Assembly (NCBI GenBank): GCA_022385805.1 | Contig: MU277684.1 | Span: 450,548-496,134 of the forward strand | Origin: Pilatotrama ljubarskyi | Lineage: Eukaryota > Basidiomycota > Agaricomycetes > Polyporales > Polyporaceae | Direction of reading: 5' to 3' | DNA length: 45,587 nt | Part shown: one piece after another, positions 31,597-41,040 of the stretch | Numbering within the stretch: the first letter of the stretch is position 1 | How the letters are laid out: every line of letters begins with the position of its first letter | Notes under the pieces: model-generated | The model's input: the letters and a program-made list of their open reading frames with translations, nothing else | What the model was told of the DNA's origin: nothing | Databases searched by the model: none | Translations under genes and position numbers: made by a program

Positions 31597-33352
31597 CTAT
31601 GAGCCATGCACACTCGGCACCGCAAGCAGGACGATAGTGAAGACCTACACCTCACAGCGTCAGCATCACCCATCTCCAGCATACACAGCAGAACACATAC
31701 CGCAGTGCACACGAACCCAAAGGCCAGCATATCCCGCATCACCGCCCGATGCACCTCCCGAATGCGCGGGTCGAGCACGGGTCGCTCGGGCCCGAACACG
31801 GGCGGTCGCCTGTACTCGGCCTTGGCTGTGGTCCTGGCGGTGTACCTCGTGGTACCCTGCTCCCAACTCTTCTGCTGGGTCACTTGCGCCTTCTCCCAAC
31901 CCCATGGGTCGAACGAAGCCGCTGCCTTCTCGTGCTCCGGGACGGCCGGCTTGCACTGCGTAGTGTCGACGACTGCAGAGGGAGAGGCATCATCGGCGCA
32001 TTCAAATCGGAGCTCGTCCTGCTTCTCGATATCATTTCCGGAATACTCTCGGGGTCGCTGCAGCGCAACGTCGCGGTCGAGATTCAGATGTGCTCCCCGG
32101 TCGTCGCAGCTATCGTTCGCGGATGCCTGGGACCTTACCGACGCCATTGAGGCCCGGGATGGATGCTCACGGGACAGCCGTCCCTCGCGCTCGTCGTCCT
32201 CGAATACGCTAGGCAGGGCAATCACGTTCTCTTGCACATGGGGGCGGGGTGAGGGCTTCGCGTCTGAGGGGACGATCGAAGCCCAGGTCGCGGAGGCAAG
32301 TTCGGGGTCGGATCTTTCTAGCTCCCATTCGCGCAACTGCGTGTTGCCTCTGCCCCAGACCTCGCTGCAGAATCTGTAGAACACCCTTAGTACGCTGAAG
32401 GTGCGGTTGAGGAGAGAACGCGAGCTTACCCTCTCCAGGCAGAATAGGCTTGCATGCTGCCGAGGGAGAAGAGCGGTACGGCCGTGAGCCTCCATGCTCT
32501 CCGCGACGCCTCACTCATCCAGCTTGGCATGAGTACAATAAGTAGCACGGCGAGCGCAACGCTCAACAGCATGTCGAGGAAGCCGAGGGAATACCAATAG
32601 ATCTGCTTGGGCCGGTTGATGTTCGCAGAGGCGTAGGCGAGGAAGCGCGGCATGCTGTATGTCTCGAGTGCCTCGACCACCGCCTCGTAGGCTGACAAGA
32701 ATGCGTCCGGATGGATATTCCACGTCAGCTCGCGGAGGAGGGCATCCCGAACCTCGCCATCGAGGATGATCTCCTGTGGAGAGCCGGGAGAGAGGAACGT
32801 CGCGGCCGCAAGGGCGGATTCCTCCCGAAATGACTTCCATTGTGCGGCCCTGTCTGAGGCGACGTTGGGCTGATGACGAGATGATGACTTTGGGAAACGG
32901 GATGCGGTTGAACTCAGTAGAGGGGCGCCTGAGCCCCGGCGAGAGATGGTATCATCAGTGGAGAAGGCAGAGATTGTGGGTGAGGGGGCCGGGCAACTGA
33001 CGGCGTCGGATTGCCGCCTACTCTCCACTGTACGCTGTGCCGTCCGGACTGGAGAGGGGATGGCGAAGTGGAGGGCCCTTGCCTTGCAGTAAGGTTGCGG
33101 AGGGGAGACGAGCGCAAAGTAGCGAGTCCGATAGCTCTGGTACCAGACGGCGAAGTGCAGGTTCTCCAGGGAGTGCTCCTTGAGCGCAAGGTATGCCTCG
33201 AAGTCAACCAGACTTATGGGAGAGCAGGTATGGCCAGCCAGGACGTTGGCGAGGGTGATGTCTGAGAGACGTCGCCTGTTGATCTTGGCTGCGAGGCGTG
33301 AGAGGGAAGCCGAGTGTGTCGAGACAGAGCGGTCGGATGAAGCTCGCGACAT
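31597..33352 (-). CDS. RGS-domain membrane protein, RAX1-like
   Basis: Complement of exons 32430-33352, 31701-32385 and 31597-31644: 1656 nt, 551 residues. The N-terminal half has a split RGS fold: LADVL-like start (LSDITLANVLAGHTCSPISL), FEAYLALKEHSLENLHFAVW, then after a Ser-rich insert LRELTWNIHPDAFLSAYEAV and MPRFLAYASANINRPKQIYW. Two hydrophobic segments follow (YSLGFLDMLLSVALAVLLIV, AVPLFSLGSMQAYSAW), then GVFYRFCSEVWGR, a long disordered linker, and PPVFGPERPVLDPRIREVHR leading to a last membrane segment (MLAFGFVCTAVFTIVLLAV). This order fits fungal RAX1-type proteins, which mark bud or growth sites in yeast. The last intron (31645-31700, GTATGT donor, TGCTGACG branch) is preferred over reading through, because it restores that final membrane helix. 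Confidence 0.85.
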
Positions 33353-33919
33353 GGTGGAACAGAGAAGAGGACACGACGGTCACCCAGGCATAGCTCACGC
33401 GGAGGTGTGTCTAGGTTGGAGAGCGTGGGTGGGCGCGCATTAGGGGGGCGGAAGCAGGAGAGCTGTCATCCAGGAGCGGGCGCAGAGAAGCCGCAGAAGT
33501 CCAGCACCGGAGATGAACAGACCACCCACGTGCCAGGCCCAGGCGACCTCCTAGACCGCGGATGTCGTGTGCACAGAAAGCACACAGCAGAGGTCCTTGT
33601 CACCGTCGAGAAGAGCGTCATGCACCCTCGGTCCCGCGACGCACACCCGATTCTGCCCTCCCCCGATCGTCCACCATCTCAGATCCATCCCGCCGGATCG
33701 CGCTTCTCGCACCCCGCCGGCTTGGCGGCTCCCGCGGTGCCGCCCGTGCCGGTGAGCGATCTCTCAAGCGGAGCTCACTTCTTTGCACTCCGCTGTGGCC
33801 CATGGGCGCCTGCCGCGCGGACGCGATTCACAGCGCGCGCCTGCACTCGCGTTTGCTCGCCGCGTTCGTCGTCCCGCTACTCGCGTTCAACGTCACCCCC
33901 GTCCTTCTCGCACTCCAAA
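33353..33919. other. Divergent intergenic region, RAX1-like / SNRNP40
   Basis: 567 bp between two start codons on opposite strands. No TATA seen; plus-strand pyrimidine tracts lie near the right end. Confidence 0.4.
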
Positions 33920-35314
33920 ATGTCGAAACGCGGTGCATCTCCTCCCCCAGGCGGCGCACTCATAAAGCGCGCCCGCTCAGGGTCACCCGCCCCAAATACG
34001 CAAATCGCCATCTCGTCCTCCAACAATGAGAGGGAGCAAGGGCTCATACGAACCATCAAGCGCACTAGTAGTCTGGAAGCCCCCATCATCAGTCTTTCAG
34101 GTTCACATGGGGTATGTGGAAGTCTCGCATATGTCATACGTATGCTGATATGTTCGTTGCAGGCAGAAATCTTGAGCTGTAGGTTCGATCCTACCGGCCA
34201 AAACATCGCAGCATGTTCAGCAGACCGAAGCGTCTGTGAGTCGTCCCTTCCACCCCGCTCCCCGCAAAATCGACTCATCTCTGTCACCCAGCCTTATGGC
34301 GAACTTACGCTCCAAACACGAACTACGGCCTGATTGCCAACCTCCACAAAGCCCCCATCCTCGACCTCCAATGGTCCCTCGCCTCCCAGGTCCTATACAC
34401 CGTTTCCGCCGACCACACCCTGAACGTCACGGATCTCACCACCGGCCAGCGTGTGCGTAAACTCCACGCTCACCGCGGAATCATTAATTCCCTCGACAGA
34501 ACTCTCGCAGGCGGCGCCGGCGTCGAGCTCGTCGCCACCGGGGCCGACGACGGCACCATCCGCGTCTGGGAGGGCGGGGACGAGGGCCCGAAGCAGCCTG
34601 TGAGCGTGTATGAGCTAGGGTGCCCTATCACTTCTGTGTGCTGGAGCGCGGACGGTGCGAGCATATATGCGGGGGCGTTGGACAACGAGATCCACGTACG
34701 TCGACTTTTTCGCCAGTCATAAATCATGTATTGACAGAACGACGACGCAGGTGATCGACTTCCGCAAAAACGAGGAAGTGTACACCCTCGTGGGCCACAC
34801 GGACACGCCCACGTCGCTCTCGCTCTCCCCGAACGGCAACTACCTCCTTTCGCCCTCTTTTTCCTCGCAGACCATTATTCACGACGTCCGGCCGTTCTCC
34901 CCCTCGCCAAACCGGATACACCGCGTCCTCATGGGGGCGCCTGCGGGCTTCGAGCAGACGCTCCTGCGCGGGGCCTGGAGCAAGGACGATGACGGGCGGC
35001 GAGTCGGCGTGGGTGGTGCTGACCGGACAGTGTGTATATGGGAGGTGGAGAGCGGGAAGGTCTTGTACAAAGTGAGTGCTACCCCTGCTTGCAGTTGCCC
35101 ATGAGATAACAAGTTGTGACGACTGACACGCTTCTAGTTGCCTGGCCACAAGGGCACGGTGACGGCTGTAGATTTCCATCCCAAAGAGCCTATCAGTAGG
35201 TCGCCACTCGTGTCATGCGCTCCGGAGTAGATCTAATAAGCCGTTGCAGTTTTGACGGGCAGCAAGGATGCGACCATGCTCTTGGGAGAGATCGAGCCCA
35301 GCATCGGTGTGTAA
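33920..35314 (+). CDS. U5 snRNP 40 kDa WD40 protein
   Basis: Six exons, 33920-34111, 34163-34235, 34292-34695, 34751-35071, 35138-35195 and 35250-35314: 1113 nt, 370 residues. The N terminus (MSKRGASPPPGGALIKRARS) and the repeat content match SNRNP40/Cwf17-type proteins, a single seven-bladed WD40 propeller bound to PRP8 in U5 snRNP and the spliceosome. Blades seen: IISLSGSHGAEILSCRFDP...AACSADRSVSLWR; HKAPILDLQWS...YTVSADHTLNVTD; HRGIINSL...LVATGADDGTIRVW; CPITSVCWSADGASIYAGAL; GHTDTPTSLSLSPNGNYLLS; GVGGADRTVCIWEV; LPGHKGTVTAVDFHP...ILTGSKDATMLLGEI. The last exon ends GEIEPSIGV. Length is close to the human protein. Confidence 0.9.
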
Positions 35315-35666
35315 CGCGTGTAGAGTGTAGATGTCTTGTTCTATGTATTTTTTGCTGTTGCTCTCTTCCTTTCTGCTGCCGCAGTCACTTTGCATGGATC
35401 GTCGCTGAGGCCTGTACATGCTCAATCGTTGGAGCGTGCCGTGAACTGATTTCGCCCCGACCAATCGGTCTGAATGCATATCATTACCTATCACGCGATA
35501 GCTTCTACAAGTGGTGCGTTCCCAGACATGGCCCGAAGGCAGCTTGCATTACCATCCGAGAGCAGACAGCATGTGCAACGGTATATAGTACATCGAGGAA
35601 ACCAAAATGCGATGAATGACCAAACTCCTGCATCCCCATCCCCGATCACGCAGCGGCCTCATGAGC
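35315..35666. other. Convergent intergenic region, SNRNP40 / Arb1-like
   Basis: About 350 bp of 3' flanks. Nothing specific seen. Confidence 0.35.
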
Positions 35667-38070
35667 TCAGGAGTCAGGCCCGAACACGTCCTGCGTCGTC
35701 GGCAGCGGCACCATCTCCGTGTGGAAGCTGGGGAACACCGACAGCATCGACTCCATGTACCAGTACTTGGTCGGCGCGACCGGCTCGCCAGGCGCGCCGA
35801 CGTGCTTCCTGCCTGGCGCGTACGGGTTCCTCAAGCTCTCCTCGTCGACGACGACGGGCACGCTCGGGTCGACGCGCGCGAGCTGAATCCAGGTCGCCTC
35901 GAGCCCGACGCCGACGAGGAGCTTCTCCGCTGCGGAGGGCTCGACGAGGAGCGTGATCTCGTTCTTGAACGGGTTGTGCGCGGCAGGCGCGCCGTCCGCC
36001 GACGGTGCGGCGGGCTCCTCGTTCTCGTCGCGCACGACGGGACCGCGCGAGTCGGGGAGGATCTGCGGCTTCGTCACGTCCGCCTTGTCGTACACGTCCC
36101 ACTCGTGCCACGGGAGAAGCACGACCTGCGCCAGGCGCGCCTCCAGCTCGCGCTCGACCGCCTCGGGGTCAGGCCCGCCCGCTGCCGCGCCGCTCTTGCT
36201 CTTCTTCGCCTTCTTGGGTGCAGAGGGCCGCGGGATGATCGCCTTGACGCGGCGCGTGGAACGCTCGATGACGCCCGTAGTGTGCGTGAGTGGGAGCGCG
36301 GTGGCCCCGAGGAGTTCGCTGAGCGGGTTCGACTTGGGCGTCGGGTCCCACATCGTCTGGTCCTCGGGCGCGCCCCACTCGGCGTTGGCCTCGCCCCAGG
36401 TCGGACCGGGCGCCGCGGCGTCGATTTGTCCCCAGGACACCCCGGCGCCGGGAGCGGTGGTGTCGGAGGGGGCTGCGCCCCATGCTACGCCGGCTGTAGA
36501 GTTGGCGGAGTCCTGCTGGTCGTTGAGGTTGGCCTCGGCGATAACTTCCTTGGCGTCTTGTTCCATGGCCATCATGGTGTCGGGCGTGACGATCTCTATG
36601 TTGTCGGCTCCCGCAGCCTGCTGGAGGACGGCGGTCTCCGACTGAGGTCCAGTCCCGTTGACCTTCTGGCGCTTCGCATCTGGGCCCTCGTCGTCTTCGT
36701 CCTCCTCCTTCGACGCGACGACGTTCTGCCAGACGTTCGCAGTGGTCATGCTGCCGAAGAGGATCTCGCAGCCGCGGCTGAAGTCGTCCGGGATCGCGCG
36801 GCTGATGACGAACGAGTGCGGGAGCTCCTTCTTTGCCTGCTCGGTGACCGCGACCGCCCTGCGCAGGTCCTTCTCGGACTCGGGGAACACGCGGTTACGG
36901 AGGAGGAAGTTGAGGAAGAAGCCGACCATGTACGGGCCGTCCCTGCAGAACTTCTCCGACCTGTGGAGGGGCGCATTAGCAATTGGTAGGCAGCGGTGGC
37001 ATGGAGCATGAAAGGGGTGACGGGACGTACGTGCTCATCCCTCTGTCGCGGTAGTAGCCCGAGAGGAAGATCTTGACCGCCGTCTCTGGGTCGTTCAGGA
37101 AGCGGTCCATCTTCGTGTCCCGCACCTCGCGGTAGTACTCGCGGCGTTGCTGCCGCTGTTCTTCAGTCACCCAAGGCTTAGGCCCGGTGGGAGGGAGTGT
37201 CCGCGGCGCGCCCTCGTCATTCGCGGCCACGACATTCGCCTCTTTGGGAGGACGCGCGCTCGGCATCTCGTCTTCCTCCTCGTCATCCTCCTCGTCGGCG
37301 GGTGCCTCTGCCATCGCTTCAAGCGCGTCGCGCATCTGTGCGTTCTTGCGCGAGGCGGGGGGCTGCATGCCGCTGATGAGGCCAATGTAGAGCCGGAACT
37401 AGAGAGAGATATCAGTTCGATGTACACAGACGCGTGATCGACGCGCCGCTTACGCGGTCCCATAGGTGCGAGAGCTCCTGGTTCGAGTTGAGAGGCCGAC
37501 CGTGCTTGAAGTCGTACGCGGCCTGGTGCAGACGGTCGATGCGCGGAACAGATCTGCCCGGCCGAGACAGCGTGAGTGGCGCACACGGTCGTCTAACAAC
37601 GCGCGGAGGACGTACGGGTCGATCACGGCAGAGGTCCGCCTCAGCTCCTCGCCCTCGGCCCACTCTTCGTACCACACCGCGCGCCGCGGCACGCCGTCCG
37701 CGCCGACCTTCACGATCTTCTTGCCCCTCTTCCTCTTCTCCATCGCCGTCAAGTCGTGGTGCACGCGCAGCGTCACAGTGGGAATACCCAGCCCGTCGCG
37801 CTCGACGTGCCCGGGCTCGAGTGGCTCGATGGGATGCGGGATGCCCGCGGGCTTGAACGCGCTGAAGGGGATGAGCTCGACACCCTCGGGCGGCTGGGGG
37901 AAGGGCGGGAAGGTGAGCCAGGGGCGGTCGTCGGCGGGCGGCGGCCACGCGTCTCCTGTGCCGCCGTTTTGTACTGAGGCGGGTGCGGCTGTGGCTGCGG
38001 ACGCGGGGGGCGCGGTGGTGACGGTGAAGGTGCCGTTCGGTTGCGGGGGGCTCGACTCGACGGTGGCCAT
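35667..38070 (-). CDS. Arb1-like protein (argonaute siRNA chaperone complex subunit family)
   Basis: Complement of exons 37616-38070, 37454-37553, 37031-37398 and 35667-36960: 2217 nt, 738 residues. I assign it by resemblance to basidiomycete proteins annotated as Arb1-domain: EQRQQRREYYREVRDTKMDR, FLNDPETAVKIFLSGYYRD, then SEKFCRDGPYMVGFFLNFLL, RNRVFPESEKDLRRAV, EQAKKELPHSFVISRAIPDD, FSRGCEILFG. In S. pombe Arb1 and Arb2 form a complex with Argonaute that holds duplex siRNA and is needed for heterochromatin. Residues 1-45 are low complexity. A basic patch (KRKRGKKIVKV) lies near 115, an acidic stretch near 215, and a Trp/Gly segment (VAWGAAPS, VSWGQID, PTWGEANAEWGAPEDQTMW) between the central and C-terminal parts. 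The latter resembles GW/WG-rich Argonaute-binding regions; that is inference from pattern only. Confidence 0.65.
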
Positions 38071-38958
38071 CGGTTTCGGGTTCGGTTTCGGTAAGGGATT
38101 TGAGTTCGCGGGGAGGTTACGTCTAGGGCGAAGCGGGGGCGTCAGAACAGGTTAGTCGCGTACCAAATAACGCGACGGGCGCACGCTGGGGCGTACGGTA
38201 CCTTGCAGATCCTCAGGAGTAGAATCGCGGTGCTGGTCGAGGTGAAAGCTGGCTTGCTGAGTGGCTCTTTGCTGCTTCGTATATGAGGACCCTGCAGGGA
38301 CTAAGGACGGTAGCGGACGCGGAGGCCAAGAGAGCGGGAAATAAGGGGCTTTGTCTCGCGCTCCAGCCTGTGCTGCAGCAGACCACGTCCAGGGTCGCTA
38401 TAGTCGCCGCTGCGGGTGCCATCGATCGCGACTGGGTCAAAGCAACGTGGAGGCGGACATGCAACCGCAGAAGCACCTCAAGGCCTCATATTCTCGGCAC
38501 GAGGCCCGCGCTCGTCCGTAGCGGCTTGCTGCGGTAAGAGACAGACATCGGCCAAGGCGGAGCGCGGGTCGCTGCATCATAGCATGCTCGTGGACAAGAG
38601 CCTGGAGTTGGCGATGAAGCTGCAACGACTCTGAGACCGAAGAGACCATAGATATATGCAGCGCAGGTATATACAGACCGGGATATTCATGTAGAACGAG
38701 TGTGAGGTACGTGTACGATTAGACTCTCAGTCAACGAGCGGTCTGCTAATAAGTTACTACCGACCCTGCAGGTAGTCTGTCGCAAATACGGATAAGTGTA
38801 CGCCCATGCCGTTGCCAGTATCGGCCGACCTTCACGGACTGCTACCAGCGTTTGCGTCAGGAGATTCAAGCAGAAATGTACGACGCACGCACCATAGTCA
38901 ACGGAGGTCGCCGTGGCTCGTCCGCAACCCGCGCGCCGCGCGCGCACAGGGCCATGTC
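38071..38958. other. Intergenic region between two minus-strand genes
   Basis: About 890 bp holding the promoter of the Arb1-like gene (left) and the 3' flank of the AT-hook gene (right). No gene, RNA or repeat recognised. Confidence 0.4.
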
Positions 38959-40576
38959 TCACGCCTCGACGACCTTCCTCCGCTTCTTCGGCTTCTCCTC
39001 GCCCTCCACCGCGCCCTCCCTCTCCCGCACATTCGCCTCCTTCACCTTCCTCGCGCGCGCCCTGGGCTTCGCGCTCACGCTGGCATCGCTCGCCTCCCCC
39101 GCGCGCGTCCGGCTCAACGACCGCGTCCTCAGCGCCCCGCTCTTCGCCTTCTCCTTCCCCTTCGGCTGCTTAGGAGATCCGTGCTGCCCAGCGGCGCCGT
39201 CGACCTCCATCTCACGGTCCGAATCCGATATGACGGGCTTGCTCTTCGGCGGGCGTCCGCGCCGCTTCGGCGTCGGGCCTACGGGGGCGGACCGTACTGA
39301 AGCAGTGTCGTCGTCTTCACCATCTGTCCCTGGGACGACCTTCGAGGCCGACTCGGACATGCGCACGCGGCGCTTCGCGACGCTCGACGGCGCCGCCGCC
39401 GCCTGCGTCTTCGATTTGGGAGGCCGTCCGCGTCCGCGCGCGCTGCCTGCAACGCTCGCGCTCTCCGCTTCCCCCGCGTGGTCGTCATCCACGTCCATCT
39501 CGTCCGCCACAGTCGCCTTCGCTTTGCCCTTCCCGCGCCCCCTCTTCGCCGGGGTCTTCCCGACGATCTCGTCCATGCCGCTGTCGCTCCCGCCCTCGCT
39601 CAGCCCTTCCTCGTCGTCGTCCGTGCTCGCCTCCTTGTAGTTCGTGCTGCGCGGCCGCTTGCGCGTCGTGCGCGCGCCGCGCGGGAGCTGCGAGCGGATG
39701 CCGTGGCAGTTGAGCCGCAGGCAGGAGACGAGCTTGTCGTCTTGCGGGGTCGAGTCGGCGCGGAACCGCGCGCGTTTGATGTCCGTCTACTCGAGCGTAC
39801 GCGAGAGTCGAGAGTATGAGAGCTAGAACAAGTCGAGGAAGGAGGAGCAGACGCACCGTGTGCTTGCCCTCGTAGCACCACCCGTCCGGCGGGCCCTGGT
39901 CTCCATCGCCCTCGACGATCTTCCCGCAGCACCCCCAGAGGGTCTCGAACGTCGCACCGACCGTGCCGGGGACGCGGTTCGCCCGCTTCGCCGCGCCGAC
40001 GCGCTCGACCTCCGCGCTCTCGTCGTCATGCGGGACCAGGCAGCTCCTGTCGTCGTTCTCGACCTCCACATAGTCCTTATGGCACCGCACGCAGTGCAGC
40101 TTCGGCGGGGGCGCGAGCTCCGCGAAGAACTGCGCGAGCGTGGAGAGGACTTCTTCTGGCTGGCTCGGGATGCGCGCGAGGACGTACGAGTGGAGGACCT
40201 TGGGCGGGATGGAGGAGATGTGCGCGGTGAGCGAGGGGACGGTCGGTTCGGGCGGGACAAAGGCCGGGTTGGGCGCGATCGCGGTGAGGGCGGTACCGGT
40301 CACTGAGCCCCGGCGGGTGGGCGACGCTTGGCGCGCGGCGGGGTCGTCGACGGATAGCCTGGCGAGTTTCGTCGCTGGGGAGGTGGAGCGGGGCTGCGCC
40401 GCTGCTCCTGCCGCTGCTGAGGCGGAGTCGACTGAGGGGGAGGGCGTGCGGAGCTGGACGTTCTTCTGCGGTTTGGCAGAGGGCGAGAGGTTGGCGGCGG
40501 ATGCGGAGGGGGAGGGCGGGAGGGTGACTGTCTCCGGAGGCGGCTGTGGCTTCCGGGAGAAGAAGCTGAATACCAT
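38959..40576 (-). CDS. Cys/His-cluster protein with two AT-hooks, probable chromatin protein
   Basis: Complement of exons 39857-40576 and 38959-39786: 1548 nt, 515 residues. Residues 1-100 are disordered. Residues about 110-155 are helical (VPSLTAHISSIPPKVLHSYV). A Cys/His cluster follows with C162, C165, H166, C179, H183, C216, C217, C234 and H239 (HCVRCHKDYVEVEN, RSCLVPHDD, TLWGCCGKI, GWCYEGKHT), spaced as if to bind two zinc ions. After TDIKRARFRADSTPQDDKLV the second half is basic/acidic low complexity. It has two clear AT-hooks, RGRGRPPKSK (about 358-366) and RRGRPPKSK (about 415-423), a further KRGRGKGKAK, and a terminal nuclear-localisation-like KPKKRRKVVEA. DNA binding in the minor groove of AT-rich DNA is the known role of AT-hooks. 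I do not recognise the Cys/His domain as a named family. Confidence 0.78.
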
Positions 40577-41040
40577 TGTTCTGCGCTCTTGCGTACACGA
40601 GGATCTGGATATCTGGGTGATCTAAGTGTAGCAGATACGGCTGTGAAGTGAGAGCAGTGGTATGTACGGATGGCAGGAGAGAGCAAGCTGGAGTGCAAGG
40701 AGCGGACAGTGTCGTCTATCTGAGTGTATCTTCCTCGGGACGAGCAGCAGCCCAAGACGGCGTGGGAAGCCGCAGATGCGTGCAGTCACCCTCAACACGC
40801 GTTCGTCACACCCTACACGCGTGTATCGCCCATCGCGACGCGTGCTCTCCGCATGCCCTCCTCGCACATCCACACCCGCTTCGCGCTGATTGCTAGCCTC
40901 GGGGTCAATGAATGCAAGCCAGATCACCGGGTCTAACGCGACAACATATGCAAAGTACAGAGCAGCCTCAAACACAGCAAGTATGGATACACCGGCGATT
41001 GGTATCAGTGGCATCGAACAACTCGACTGGGATGCCACGC
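40577..41040. other. Intergenic region between ORC4 and the AT-hook gene
   Basis: 464 bp: 3' flank of ORC4 and promoter of the AT-hook gene, both on the minus strand. No gene seen. Confidence 0.35.

Noticed and set aside
35616..36989. 457-codon open frame on the plus strand opposite the Arb1-like gene
   Set aside because: Its sequence is Arg/Leu/Val-rich as expected for the antisense of GC-rich codons. It has no domains, while the minus strand carries conserved blocks and proper splice sites.
23567..38070. A functional RNA-regulation gene cluster (Virilizer-type, U5-40K, Arb1-like)
   Set aside because: The genes are interleaved with unrelated lipid, folate and polarity genes in mixed orientation; proximity alone does not support a cluster.
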